A stretch of DNA of 64,000 bases from Gammaproteobacteria bacterium (GTDB lineage: Bacteria; Pseudomonadota; Gammaproteobacteria; Pseudomonadales; Alcanivoracaceae). The stretch lies in NCBI GenBank assembly GCA_018067045.1, contig JAGPVL010000033.1:1-64000 (forward strand), written 5' to 3'. Position numbers and translations under genes: made by a program. The notes under the pieces were generated by a model. That model did no database searches, was not told where the DNA came from, and saw only the letters and a list, made by a program, of their open reading frames with translations. Of this stretch, positions 7,756 through 15,798 are shown piece after piece. Numbering within the stretch: position 1 is the stretch's first letter; the number at the start of each line of letters is the position of its first letter.

Positions 7756-8322
7756 ATGTCATCAACGCGGATATTGGGTATCTCAGGGAGCCTGCGAAGT
7801 CAGTCCTTTAATACGGCGCTTCTGCGTGAAGCAAAAAGATTGGTTGAAGATGATGGCGAGGTAACGCTCGATGTTGTGACGCTACATGGCATTCCTCTTT
7901 ATGACGGCGACGTCGAGAGTGAGCAGGGGGAGCCAGAGGCCGTTAGTGTTCTAAAGCGCAAGATCCAAGATTATGACGCGATCATTTTATCGACGCCTGA
8001 ATACAACAATGGTATTCCCGGTGTATTCAAAAACGCGATTGACTGGTTGTCACGTCCTTCTGAGGCGGGGAAGAGTATTTTCTCGGGTCGTCATATTGCG
8101 GTCATGGGGGCCTCGCCCGGCGGGTTTGGAACAGTGATGGCGCAGAGTGGTTGGTTGCCCGTGCTAAAAACGCTAGGAGTGCAGCATTGGTCTGGCGGCC
8201 GAGTGTTGGCGTCGAAGGCGCACCAGCTATTTTCAGAACAGGGTGTTATTTCTGACGACCGAATGCGTGATCAATTGAAAGGGTTTGTTCAATCCTTTGC
8301 CGAGTTCGTGCGTTCAGCATAG
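7756..8322 (+). CDS. NADPH-dependent FMN reductase family protein
   Basis: A 188-aa flavodoxin-fold reductase, of the group that uses NAD(P)H to reduce FMN, quinones, azo dyes or chromate. The phosphate-binding loop 'GISGSLRSQSFNTALL' lies at the N-terminus (about 8-23), and the flavin-contact motif 'STPEYNNGIPGVFKNAIDW' is at about 79-97. The length is typical. A GGAAG site precedes the ATG, 54 bases after the OsmC stop, so it is probably cotranscribed. It may supply reduced flavin or clear quinones for the neighbouring redox genes; the exact substrate cannot be set. Confidence 0.9.
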   Translation: MSSTRILGISGSLRSQSFNTALLREAKRLVEDDGEVTLDVVTLHGIPLYDGDVESEQGEPEAVSVLKRKIQDYDAIILSTPEYNNGIPGVFKNAIDWLSRPSEAGKSIFSGRHIAVMGASPGGFGTVMAQSGWLPVLKTLGVQHWSGGRVLASKAHQLFSEQGVISDDRMRDQLKGFVQSFAEFVRSA

Positions 8323-8406
8323 TGTGTCGAATACGACTGATAATTTTGAAATACTTTGCTGTAGTGGACTAATTAATTATTCACGTGTTAGATCTGGGGA
8401 ATAAAG

Positions 8407-9582
8407 ATGATATTTACCTCTCGGCGTAATGTATTGCGTGAGAAGGGCAGTGAAACCGAGCACAAGGTAGCGTTCGTAGAGTTATTTTTCGACTTGGTCT
8501 TTGTCTTTGCCGTCACCCAGACCGCGCATTTTCTAATCGAAAACTTTTCACCTTTGGGCGGCTTCAAAGCGCTAATCATTCTGCTCGCGGTGTGGTGGGT
8601 TTGGATATTTACCAGTTGGGTGACCAACTGGATGGACCCACAGAAAGTTGAAGTTCGATTAATGCTGTTCGTGCTGATGTTGGCGGGAATGGTGATGTCG
8701 GTTGCTATTCCGCATGCGTTCGATACGACTGCATTATTGTTTGTTTCAGCTTACGTCTTTATGCAACTCGGTAGAAATATCTTTATGTGCTGGGCGTTGG
8801 CGCAGCATCATCAAGGCATCTACAAGAACTTTGTCCGCATTAGTATTTGGTTTTTATTGTCCGGCGCGCTGTGGTTCGCTGGTGCTCTATCCGATCCTGA
8901 GGGCCGACTTTATTGGTGGGTAGCTGCGTTGGCTTTAGAGTACCTTTCGGCGGCAGTATATTTTTATGTGCCTGGTTTGGGGCGTTCTACTCTAGAAGAC
9001 TGGAATATATCCGGTGAACACATGGCAGAGCGGTGCGGCCTGCTGATGATCATTGCCTTGGGCGAGTCGTTGTTAGTTTCCGGTTCAACGTTTGCGCACA
9101 TGGCATGGACAAATGCCACAATAGTAGCCTTCCTTAGTGCGTTCGTATCGACCGTAGCGATGTGGTGGATCTATTTTAGTGTTAGTGCAGAGCATGCCGC
9201 GCATAAGATTGCGAGTAGCAATAACCCCGGTCAAATTGCACGGCTCGGTTACACCTACATTCATATACTTATGGTGATGGGCGTTGTGATCGTCGCGGCG
9301 GCGGATGAGTTTGTGCTTGCGCATCCAGAAGGACATGTCGATATCAAGATGTTAGTCGCGTGCGTGGGTGGGCCGTTTGCTTATCTTCTCGGCAATTTGT
9401 TATTTAAGCGCGTTGTCTTTAACGAGTATCCCCGCTCTCATCTTGCTGGTTTGGTGGCACTGGCGTTTTTGGCCGCGGCAGCAACATTGATGACGCCTAT
9501 TACGCTCTCATTGACGGTCACGGCAATATTAGTTCTTGTTGGTGGCTGGGAGACGGTCGCCGTACAGCGCAATATGCGATAA
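8407..9582 (+). CDS. Low temperature requirement A (LtrA) family membrane protein
   Basis: A 391-aa polytopic membrane protein of the LtrA family, named after a Listeria locus needed for growth at low temperature; the molecular function is unknown. The family signature is clear near the N-terminus: 'EHKVAFVELFFDLVFVFAVT' (about 18-37). About ten to twelve hydrophobic segments follow, with charged loops such as 'SWVTNWMDP'. Start: GGGGA site, ATG at 8407. It is 84 bases after the FMN reductase and 20 before a GNAT gene, in the same direction, so it may belong to the same transcript. Confidence 0.88.
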   Translation: MIFTSRRNVLREKGSETEHKVAFVELFFDLVFVFAVTQTAHFLIENFSPLGGFKALIILLAVWWVWIFTSWVTNWMDPQKVEVRLMLFVLMLAGMVMSVAIPHAFDTTALLFVSAYVFMQLGRNIFMCWALAQHHQGIYKNFVRISIWFLLSGALWFAGALSDPEGRLYWWVAALALEYLSAAVYFYVPGLGRSTLEDWNISGEHMAERCGLLMIIALGESLLVSGSTFAHMAWTNATIVAFLSAFVSTVAMWWIYFSVSAEHAAHKIASSNNPGQIARLGYTYIHILMVMGVVIVAAADEFVLAHPEGHVDIKMLVACVGGPFAYLLGNLLFKRVVFNEYPRSHLAGLVALAFLAAAATLMTPITLSLTVTAILVLVGGWETVAVQRNMR

Positions 9583-9602
9583 AAGTAATCGTTTATAAAA
9601 TT

Positions 9603-10133
9603 ATGTGCTCAAAGATGAATGGTGTTGAGAAGGTTTCTGATTTAGAAAATGCGTATACGCTAACTCGTTTGGTCAACGATGCTTATCGCGGCAGTACAGG
9701 TGTCGGCCGTTGGACGTCCGAAGCACATCTTGTGTCAGGGCCGCGCATGACAGCGGCGGCGATGATGGCATTGATTCGTGATAACGATGCTGATCTCTAC
9801 GCCATCTATGAAGATGCCGCACCCATTGCCTGTATATCAGCAACGATGGCAGAGAGTGATGCGATTGAATTTGGTTGTTTTGCGGTGTCGCCGCTGTTGC
9901 ATGGTAGTGGCGTGGGCAAAAGCCTGCTGCAATTTGTCGAGCGAACGTATGCTGATCGTTACGCCAAGTTCCAAGTGGCGGTTGTTGGTGAGAACCGTGC
10001 GCTAATCTCGTTTTACGAAAAGCGCGGATATTCGCAGGCCTCAGCGCGAAAGCCTTATCCATTGGATGCGGGTGTCGGCACTCCCTTGATCAGCGGTTTA
10101 GACCTTGTTGTATTGCATAAGTTATCGAAGTGA
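9603..10133 (+). CDS. GNAT family N-acetyltransferase
   Basis: A 176-aa Gcn5-related acetyltransferase that transfers acetyl from acetyl-CoA to an amine. Motif A is seen as 'IEFGCFAVSPLLHGSGVGKS' (about 97-116, with the Q/RxxGxG/A-like 'GSGVGKS' loop). Motif B follows in 'VVGENRALISFYEKRGY'. The C-terminus 'SGLDLVVLHKLSK' is common in this group. The start is uncertain: ATG at 9603 or at 9615, with no clear ribosome site. It directly follows ltrA. The acceptor substrate is unknown. Confidence 0.85.
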   Translation: MCSKMNGVEKVSDLENAYTLTRLVNDAYRGSTGVGRWTSEAHLVSGPRMTAAAMMALIRDNDADLYAIYEDAAPIACISATMAESDAIEFGCFAVSPLLHGSGVGKSLLQFVERTYADRYAKFQVAVVGENRALISFYEKRGYSQASARKPYPLDAGVGTPLISGLDLVVLHKLSK

Positions 10134-10205
10134 GCGCAATGCTTTTCGATGGCTTATTGAAAGATCAGAATCTTGCGTGAGATTAACCTAGCGCCAGAAA
10201 AGAAA

Positions 10206-10276
10206 ATCGCCTGCAGGCAAGCTTCCACAAGAGCCGTCCGGTTGGATGCTTTTGTGGAAGCTTGCCTGCAAGCGAT
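10206..10276. repeat. Inverted REP pair (BIME)
   Basis: ATCGCCTGCAGGCAAGCTTC (10206 onward, through CACAA) and its reverse complement (TTGTGGAAGCTTGCCTGCAAGCGAT, ending 10276) differ at one base, giving 25-base arms with a 21-base spacer. It sits between the convergent GNAT and haem-protein genes, a typical REP position, and could act as a transcript-end structure for both. Confidence 0.85.
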
Positions 10277-10350
10277 AGGCATTTGCAAAGCAATCCTATG
10301 TGTTTCCGTTAACACGCCGCCTCCTTGCGGGAAGAAGCGTGCGGAACGAT

Positions 10351-11715
10351 TTACTGATCGACTTCCACGCCGTTGTAGTTCTTGAACTTGTTGATCGGCT
10401 TGCCTGTACGGTCAAGGCCTTGCAGAAGTGTTGGTCTGCCGGTTGTAGCAGACTGCCACGCTTGCAAAGACTTGAACACGAACACCATGTCGTAATCGAA
10501 GGCGGTAGTGCCAATATCTTGCGGTACATTGCCCGGGCGGCTTTGGAACCACTGCATCCACTGCGGTGAACCGGGAGGCCACATCACTAGGTAATCGCCT
10601 GAACTTTGTGGCGGGTTAGTAGTGGTCGGTAGTAAGAATGAATGCATAGGCCATTCAGCACTGCCATGACAACTCATGCACGAAGACGACGGTAAGTTGT
10701 CCATTTTGGTTTTTTTACCGTCAACCATCACAATCGCATCGTTACGTCCGCCGTCGTTGGGGCCGGAAAGGCGATCACCCCAACCGAGAGTCATTTTGGC
10801 GTACGCTGGCGCAGCGGGGTTAATCCAGTTCTCAGTGAGTGGCTGATTGGGGTTCTTGGTTGAATTAACTTGAGGGTCATTTCCCCACATGGCGCCAAGC
10901 GGCACCATCTTGTCCCAAACGTCTTTCCCTGGTGCATCTTTATCGTAAACGAGCGTCGCAAAAACCCAGCCAGTGTTCGGAGCGGACTGAGAGTCTTTCA
11001 CGATTAAATCAAATTGCATCAGTGAAGCGTTATTAAGCTGCGCTGTTTTGTGGTTGCCGGTGGTGGCATTGACGGTGATATACAAGGGCCATTGCAGTGC
11101 GCCTTGCATTGCATCCCAGTTGTCACCGTTGGCTGTTGTGAAAGCATATTTCGTGACGATGGCATTCTCAGCAAACTGACTACTATCTTGAGTGATAGTG
11201 GGAGTCTGCGCTGTTTCACCCCATACATGCTTCAGTGTTGGTCCGGCGACGTCGTTATACATCGTCAGAACATAGGTGGAGAAATCTTTCTTAAGGCCGC
11301 TGCCGTCGAATAAGTCTTTGTCGAAATCCGAGGAGCCAACATACATGCCGTGAATTGCTTCGCGCTCGCAGCTTAACCATGGTGCGTGATACCAACCATT
11401 CTTAGCGGGGTCCCAATTGGCGTTAGCGATCATGGCGCGGAAATCAGCGCTAATATACTGCTTTAATGCTTCGACATATTGATTCGCGTTGGCAACGGTA
11501 ATTGGTTTGTTGTCGATGGCAGTACGCCAGGGTGTTGACCCCGCGTTAGATTTTTCCGGATAGTTATGGCTAAGCTGAAAAAGTGGCCCCGAGTATTCAC
11601 TTTTCGGCGGAATGCTGCCGTTATTGTTACCAAATGCAGTGGGCGAGCAGTTGGTGTCGGCAAAGCCAACGCTGCAGCTGAGTAATAGGGTGGTATAGGC
11701 AATGGCTTTTATCAC
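10351..11715 (-). CDS. Secreted single-haem cytochrome-like protein
   Basis: A 454-aa exported protein that I cannot assign to a named family. A signal peptide is clear (residues 1-19, ending SCSVGFA before DTNC). The only c-type haem-binding motif is CMSCH at 346-350, so one covalent haem is expected in the periplasm. The rest is rich in Trp/Asn/Asp with motifs such as 'WDPAKNGWYHAPWLSCERE' and 'NTGWVFATLVYDKDAPG'. Start is GTG at 11715 with a GAGGGAAG site. It is a monocistronic leftward gene that ends beside the inverted REP pair. It could be an electron-transfer or oxidase-type periplasmic protein; the function is unknown. Confidence 0.8.
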   Translation of the reverse strand: MIKAIAYTTLLLSCSVGFADTNCSPTAFGNNNGSIPPKSEYSGPLFQLSHNYPEKSNAGSTPWRTAIDNKPITVANANQYVEALKQYISADFRAMIANANWDPAKNGWYHAPWLSCEREAIHGMYVGSSDFDKDLFDGSGLKKDFSTYVLTMYNDVAGPTLKHVWGETAQTPTITQDSSQFAENAIVTKYAFTTANGDNWDAMQGALQWPLYITVNATTGNHKTAQLNNASLMQFDLIVKDSQSAPNTGWVFATLVYDKDAPGKDVWDKMVPLGAMWGNDPQVNSTKNPNQPLTENWINPAAPAYAKMTLGWGDRLSGPNDGGRNDAIVMVDGKKTKMDNLPSSSCMSCHGSAEWPMHSFLLPTTTNPPQSSGDYLVMWPPGSPQWMQWFQSRPGNVPQDIGTTAFDYDMVFVFKSLQAWQSATTGRPTLLQGLDRTGKPINKFKNYNGVEVDQ

Positions 11716-12076
11716 AGTCTTCCCTCTTGTGATTGTTTGGCTGTGCGCAGTAGTTGCGAGTCTTTATTGCGGCGTGTCCACACGCCGAACGGTTTGGATC
11801 ATGACACTGAGAAACCTGAGTGGATAGGCCGCAAAATGATGTCAATTTTTGAGATGATGTTTTAAAGGAATGTGAGCTCGTGTTCCGAAGAGAGCGAATC
11901 TAGCTGCGTATTTATTGCGCTGGCTGATGTTGCTTTGATTGCCAATCCATATTTTTCGAGAAGGGGCGAGGTAGATAGCTGAGTGTATGGTGTTGTTTAT
12001 AAAGAAACGGGCCGGCCAATATTGGGCCGACCCGTGAGGTGATGTTCTTAGCTATGCAAATGAAAGAGCGTGGCGA
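11716..12076. other. Intergenic region, haem protein to DUF805
   Basis: 361 bases without a supported gene. The left part must hold the promoter of the leftward haem-protein gene. The right part holds a GC-rich hairpin at 12007-12035 that acts as terminator for the DUF805 gene. Nothing else recognisable was seen. Confidence 0.6.
12001..12035 (-). terminator. Intrinsic terminator of the DUF805 gene
   Basis: Read leftward, ACGGGTCGGCC and GGCCGGCCCGT form an 11-bp stem (one G-U pair) around AATATT-like loop bases, followed by TTCTTTAT. It lies 42 bases past the DUF805 stop. Confidence 0.7.
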
Positions 12077-12658
12077 TTACTCTTGGAGTTGAGACTGCGC
12101 TTGCTCGGCTCGCTGTACGTAATCCTGATATGCGGGTAATGATACCGCGGCAACAATGCCAAGTATGAATATCAGCAGCGGGAAGAAAGCTAGAATAACA
12201 ACGCCGGTGGTGTTCGAGACGGGTTTTGCACCGTACTGGTTGTTCGCCGGCTGGCCGGGGAAGAATAGGATGTAAATTGCCAAAATCAAGTTCACAAGTG
12301 GAACGAGCATGAGGAGTGAGAGCCAGCCAGTTTGGCCGAGATCGTTTAGGCGACGTTTTGCATAGATAAAAGAGATGGCGATCATCGCGATGTAGAGTAC
12401 AACGATTGCCAGCATGGCAATGGCGGAAGCTGCTCCTGCTTCACCGCTCGTTAATGAGCTGGCGGTTACGCCTGCCGCGGCAAATATTAATACGACCGGA
12501 ATAGCCACGAGATACAGTAAAAAAGATGCGCCCATAGAATATGCGAGGTAGCGCAGTCGTCCAATACGTCCTTGGGTGGACAGAAATTTCGGTTGATAGG
12601 TGGCCTGCGAGTTTGCACCGCCAAGATCGGCTTGAGGTTTTGCGTACGGATCGCTCAT
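12077..12658 (-). CDS. DUF805 membrane protein with pilin-like C-terminal segment
   Basis: A 193-aa inner-membrane protein of the DUF805 family, function unknown. The start ATG at 12658 has an AAGGAAG site; an in-frame upstream ATG at 12736 lacks one. After a soluble N-terminus (about 1-30) comes the family entry 'GRIGRLRYLAYSMG', then three to four membrane segments with 'YAKRRLNDLGQTGW' between them. The last segment reads 'IVAAVSLPAYQDYVQRAEQ', close to the hydrophobic helix and 'IPAYQDY' junction of type IV pilins but without a prepilin cleavage site at its N-side. It is transcribed alone, with its own terminator. Confidence 0.85.
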   Translation of the reverse strand: MSDPYAKPQADLGGANSQATYQPKFLSTQGRIGRLRYLAYSMGASFLLYLVAIPVVLIFAAAGVTASSLTSGEAGAASAIAMLAIVVLYIAMIAISFIYAKRRLNDLGQTGWLSLLMLVPLVNLILAIYILFFPGQPANNQYGAKPVSNTTGVVILAFFPLLIFILGIVAAVSLPAYQDYVQRAEQAQSQLQE

Positions 12659-12923
12659 TTTTCTTCCTTGTAGAGAGTAAAAGTTGATGTACTTGGCGGC
12701 GGCATGGATTTTGCGCGAGAGGTCGGTGCAAAGCATGTGCGCAGATGCAGATGGTATATTTTCTGCTTATCCCCTGATCCCCCAAGTGTGTAGCCCCAGC
12801 TACAGCTACGAAGAATAGCATCTTGGTAGCCGTTGAATACATGCAGTCGATGGAAATTCGATTTAGAGTGTTAAAAAGCAGATAGCAGGCGCAGACATGA
12901 CGCTGGCAAAGAGAGAGATCAAC

Positions 12924-13676
12924 ATGGTTTCAGTAAAGGATTCGGTATCAGATCAAGAATGGGCGCTACGGGTAGATCTTGCAGCGGCGTATCGGCTAGT
13001 AGCGATGTACGGTTGGGATGATTTGGTTTTCACGCATATATCAGCGCGCATTCCCGGGGCTGAGCATCATTTCTTGATTAATCCGTACGGCATGATGTTT
13101 GAGGAAATCACGGCATCAAGTTTGATCAAGGTTGATCTGAATGGCGATAAAGTTGCCGAGTCGGATTACCCCGTCAACCCAGCTGGCTTCACTATTCATA
13201 GCGCAGTGCATGCAGCCCGTGAAGATGCTCAATGCGTTATGCATACCCATTCAATCAATGGCGTGGCGGTGTCGGCACAGAAAGAGGGCGTGCTTCCGCT
13301 ATCGCAGCAATCGCTATTTGTGCTTTCTTCGCTGGGTTATCACAGCTATGAAGGCGTGGCGTTAAATGAAGAAGAAAAGCCGCGTTTAGTGGCGGATCTC
13401 GGTGCCAATAACTTCCTGATGTTGCGCAACCACGGTTTGCTGACGGCGGGCAAAACCATCGCGGATGCTTTTCTTTACATGTACTTGTTCGAAGCAAGCT
13501 GCATGATTCAGGTGCGTGCTTTGGCGGGCGGAAAAGAAATGGTTCAGGTGGATTCGCGTATTGTTGCGGGCATTCAGCAGCAGGCGGAGCAGGTTACGAA
13601 AGGATTGGGCGGTGGGCTAGCGTGGCCGGGGCTGTTGCGTAAGCTTGATCGCAAGAATCCAGGATACGATCAGTAA
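12924..13676 (+). CDS. Class II aldolase/adducin family protein
   Basis: A 250-aa class II aldolase/adducin-fold protein; family members are zinc-dependent aldolases or epimerases acting on sugar phosphates, but several have no known reaction. Zinc-ligand histidines are visible in 'CVMHTHSINGVA' and 'LMLRNHGLL'. The core 'GWDDLVFTHISARIPG' begins the fold. Start is chosen at 12924 (AGAGAGA site); ATG at 12897 would add nine residues. It stands alone, followed by a REP palindrome. The substrate cannot be predicted. Confidence 0.88.
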   Translation: MVSVKDSVSDQEWALRVDLAAAYRLVAMYGWDDLVFTHISARIPGAEHHFLINPYGMMFEEITASSLIKVDLNGDKVAESDYPVNPAGFTIHSAVHAAREDAQCVMHTHSINGVAVSAQKEGVLPLSQQSLFVLSSLGYHSYEGVALNEEEKPRLVADLGANNFLMLRNHGLLTAGKTIADAFLYMYLFEASCMIQVRALAGGKEMVQVDSRIVAGIQQQAEQVTKGLGGGLAWPGLLRKLDRKNPGYDQ

Positions 13677-13687
13677 TCTGGTTTTGG

Positions 13688-13719
13688 TGTGGGAGCTTGC
13701 TTGCAAGCAATCTCCCACA
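13688..13719. repeat. Single REP-like hairpin
   Basis: TGTGGGAG...CTCCCACA with inner core GCTTGCTTGCAAGC forms an 8-bp outer stem around the REP palindrome. It lies between the convergent aldolase and hydroxylase genes and probably caps both transcripts. Confidence 0.8.
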
Positions 13720-13809
13720 AAAGATCAAATCAAGGTCTTGTTTGTGGTCTGTCGCACTTACCTTTCCCAGCTTTCAGTATGCGGATGACCGATTAAATAA
13801 TTTTAATCC

Positions 13810-14679
13810 TTAGCGTGGCAGGTATTGCTTCACGTCGGTATTAAAATAACGGTGGAAGACGCTTTTCTGTTCGCGCTCCGATTGGCGCCAGCCATATACT
13901 TCTGGGCGGCTGGTTTCGATAGCCAGTGTGTCAAAGATCAGCCAATCATAAATTGCCAATGAGCCGCAGACATTTTTCGCTGAGTTCTTGCCGCGTGCGT
14001 GATGGTGGTGGTGCTGTGTTGGGAAGGTAATAATGTGCGCCAAACCCCACATGGTTTTGCGTACCCACGCCCATTTGTGATTGTGGAAGTAAAGATCATA
14101 GTTCCAGTTGCAGTGGGTATGTGCCGACCACAAGCCTTTGGCCACGGTGCCCCACAGAAAGACTTCGGTTAAGCCAAGGTAGAGGCAGGCTAACTGGAAC
14201 CAGTAGTTCGGCATAATGAACCACCAGAGCCAACCGTTGGTGAAGGTTTGTGTCACGCTGATCTGACCACGCTCGTCGTCGCCACTGATGTGGTGCGGAC
14301 GATGAGATAGCTTATAAAAGGCTTGTAGGGTTTGTGCCCATTTCATCTTCGGACGGCGACTGTGGGCAAAGTAGTGGCCTGCGCCGTGAATCAATTCTTC
14401 TAAGCAGAAGAAAGCAATCAGCGTCGGCCAAAAGTAGCTTTGCTCGAGCCAGCTTAGCGATCCGGCGCTGGTGGGAAATACTGCGGCCAGTGAGAGGCCA
14501 ATAATTAGGAGTACCAGCGGACGCTGCACAACCACCATCATTACGGTGGTGAGGCCGGCAATTTTCCAGTCGCCGCCGGTGCGCGCGCCATTACCACTTC
14601 TGCCGCTGAGCCATTCGAGAAACGCTGCCAGTAATACAAAGGCTAAAACGGATGCCGCCACCATGTCGTTTGTGTTCAT
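13810..14679 (-). CDS. Fatty acid hydroxylase / sterol desaturase family protein
   Basis: A 289-aa integral membrane di-iron oxygenase. The histidine clusters that bind iron are present: HGAGHYFAH (HxxxH), HRPHH (HxxHH), HTHCNWNYDLYFHNH and QHHHHHARG. Four hydrophobic segments anchor it in the inner membrane. Family members hydroxylate or desaturate lipids, carotenoids or sterol-like compounds; the substrate here is unknown. The ATG at 14679 is chosen; the longer frame would begin with TTG at 14724. It is divergent from the LysR gene at 14766, which probably regulates it. Confidence 0.88.
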   Translation of the reverse strand: MNTNDMVAASVLAFVLLAAFLEWLSGRSGNGARTGGDWKIAGLTTVMMVVVQRPLVLLIIGLSLAAVFPTSAGSLSWLEQSYFWPTLIAFFCLEELIHGAGHYFAHSRRPKMKWAQTLQAFYKLSHRPHHISGDDERGQISVTQTFTNGWLWWFIMPNYWFQLACLYLGLTEVFLWGTVAKGLWSAHTHCNWNYDLYFHNHKWAWVRKTMWGLAHIITFPTQHHHHHARGKNSAKNVCGSLAIYDWLIFDTLAIETSRPEVYGWRQSEREQKSVFHRYFNTDVKQYLPR

Positions 14680-14765
14680 TGTGATTGTCCATGTCGTCCG
14701 GTTTCCTCGATATTCGCGCGCCAAACCATTATCTGTCTAATCAATATCCTGTATAAGTAATATCC

Positions 14766-15683
14766 ATGAAGCTGAATTTACGTTCCATAGACCTCAATCT
14801 GCTGCCCGTCTTCGTCGCCATTGTTGAAGAGGGCCAGCTATCACGGGCGGCCCAGCGCTTGGGCATGAGCCAGCCAGCGGTCAGTGCGGCGTTGCAACGA
14901 CTGCGCGTCACCTTGGCAGATGTGCTGTTTACGCGTTCGAGCAAGGGGCTGACGCCCACCCCCCATGCCCGTGAGTTGTACGCTCAAATTCAGTCAGGTT
15001 TGCAGATATTGGCTGAAGCGCTCGACAGTGGTCAGCGTTTCGAGCCCCGTAGTAGTGATCGTCAGTTCTCGATAGCTGCTGTGGATTATTTTGAATCGAT
15101 GATGCTGGGCCCGCTCCTTTCGTTACTGCGTGACCATGGTGAAGGATTGGGGGTCCGCGTTGAGCCGCAGCATGGCGATTGGTTGAGGCGGGTGCTGGAT
15201 GCGGAAGTCGATTTTGGTCTTGATACGCAGATGCCGGAAGATGATCGTCTCGGCGCGGAGGCCGTTAGCGAAGAAGCTCTGACCGTTGTCGCTCGGCGTG
15301 GTCATCCGAATATCCAAGGAAGTGTGTCGTTGGCACAGTTTCTCGATGCGAGCCATGTAGTGCTGCCGTTGCTTGAGCGTCGCGTGCTGCCGCTAGATCA
15401 AATTCTTGGTCGCCCTGGTTGGCGTCGGCGCATTGGTGCGCAAGTCAGTCAGTATGCCAATCTTTTGAGTGTTGCTAGTAGCACAGACTTAATCGCTACT
15501 GTGCCACTGCGTTTAGCGAACAGTCTTGCAGATCATTTGTCCCTACAAGTTCTACCGTTTCCCGTGCCCGTGCCCGTGCCGCCGGTGATCATTTATTTAA
15601 TTTGGCCGAAAGCGTTAGAACGCGACCCCGCCCATCAATGGTTTCGGCGCGTGCTGACGAAAAGCTTGGCAACGGTGAGATGA
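14766..15683 (+). CDS. LysR family transcriptional regulator
   Basis: A 305-aa LysR-type regulator. The helix-turn-helix is 'GQLSRAAQRLGMSQPAVSAA' (about 23-42), followed by a NodD/SyrM-like 'LADVLFTRSSKGLTPTPHA' segment. The effector domain covers about 90-300. It begins 86 bases from the divergent fatty acid hydroxylase gene, so that gene is the likely target. The gene ends at a very strong bidirectional terminator shared with the convergent outer membrane protein gene. Confidence 0.9.
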   Translation: MKLNLRSIDLNLLPVFVAIVEEGQLSRAAQRLGMSQPAVSAALQRLRVTLADVLFTRSSKGLTPTPHARELYAQIQSGLQILAEALDSGQRFEPRSSDRQFSIAAVDYFESMMLGPLLSLLRDHGEGLGVRVEPQHGDWLRRVLDAEVDFGLDTQMPEDDRLGAEAVSEEALTVVARRGHPNIQGSVSLAQFLDASHVVLPLLERRVLPLDQILGRPGWRRRIGAQVSQYANLLSVASSTDLIATVPLRLANSLADHLSLQVLPFPVPVPVPPVIIYLIWPKALERDPAHQWFRRVLTKSLATVR

Positions 15684-15739
15684 ACGGTTGAATGGTGGGA
15701 AATGTGATGCCGTTTCTATTCTTTTTGCATCGAACAAAA

Positions 15740-15786
15740 ATAATCCAATAAAAAGCCCGCGTATTGCGGGCTTTTTATTGGATTAT
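15740..15786. terminator. Bidirectional intrinsic terminator
   Basis: A perfect 21-bp stem (arms starting ATAATCCAATAAAAAGCCCG) with a GTATT loop and A/T tracts on both sides. It lies between the convergent LysR gene and outer membrane barrel gene and should stop both transcripts. Confidence 0.95.
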
Positions 15787-15798
15787 GAGCGAATTGGA

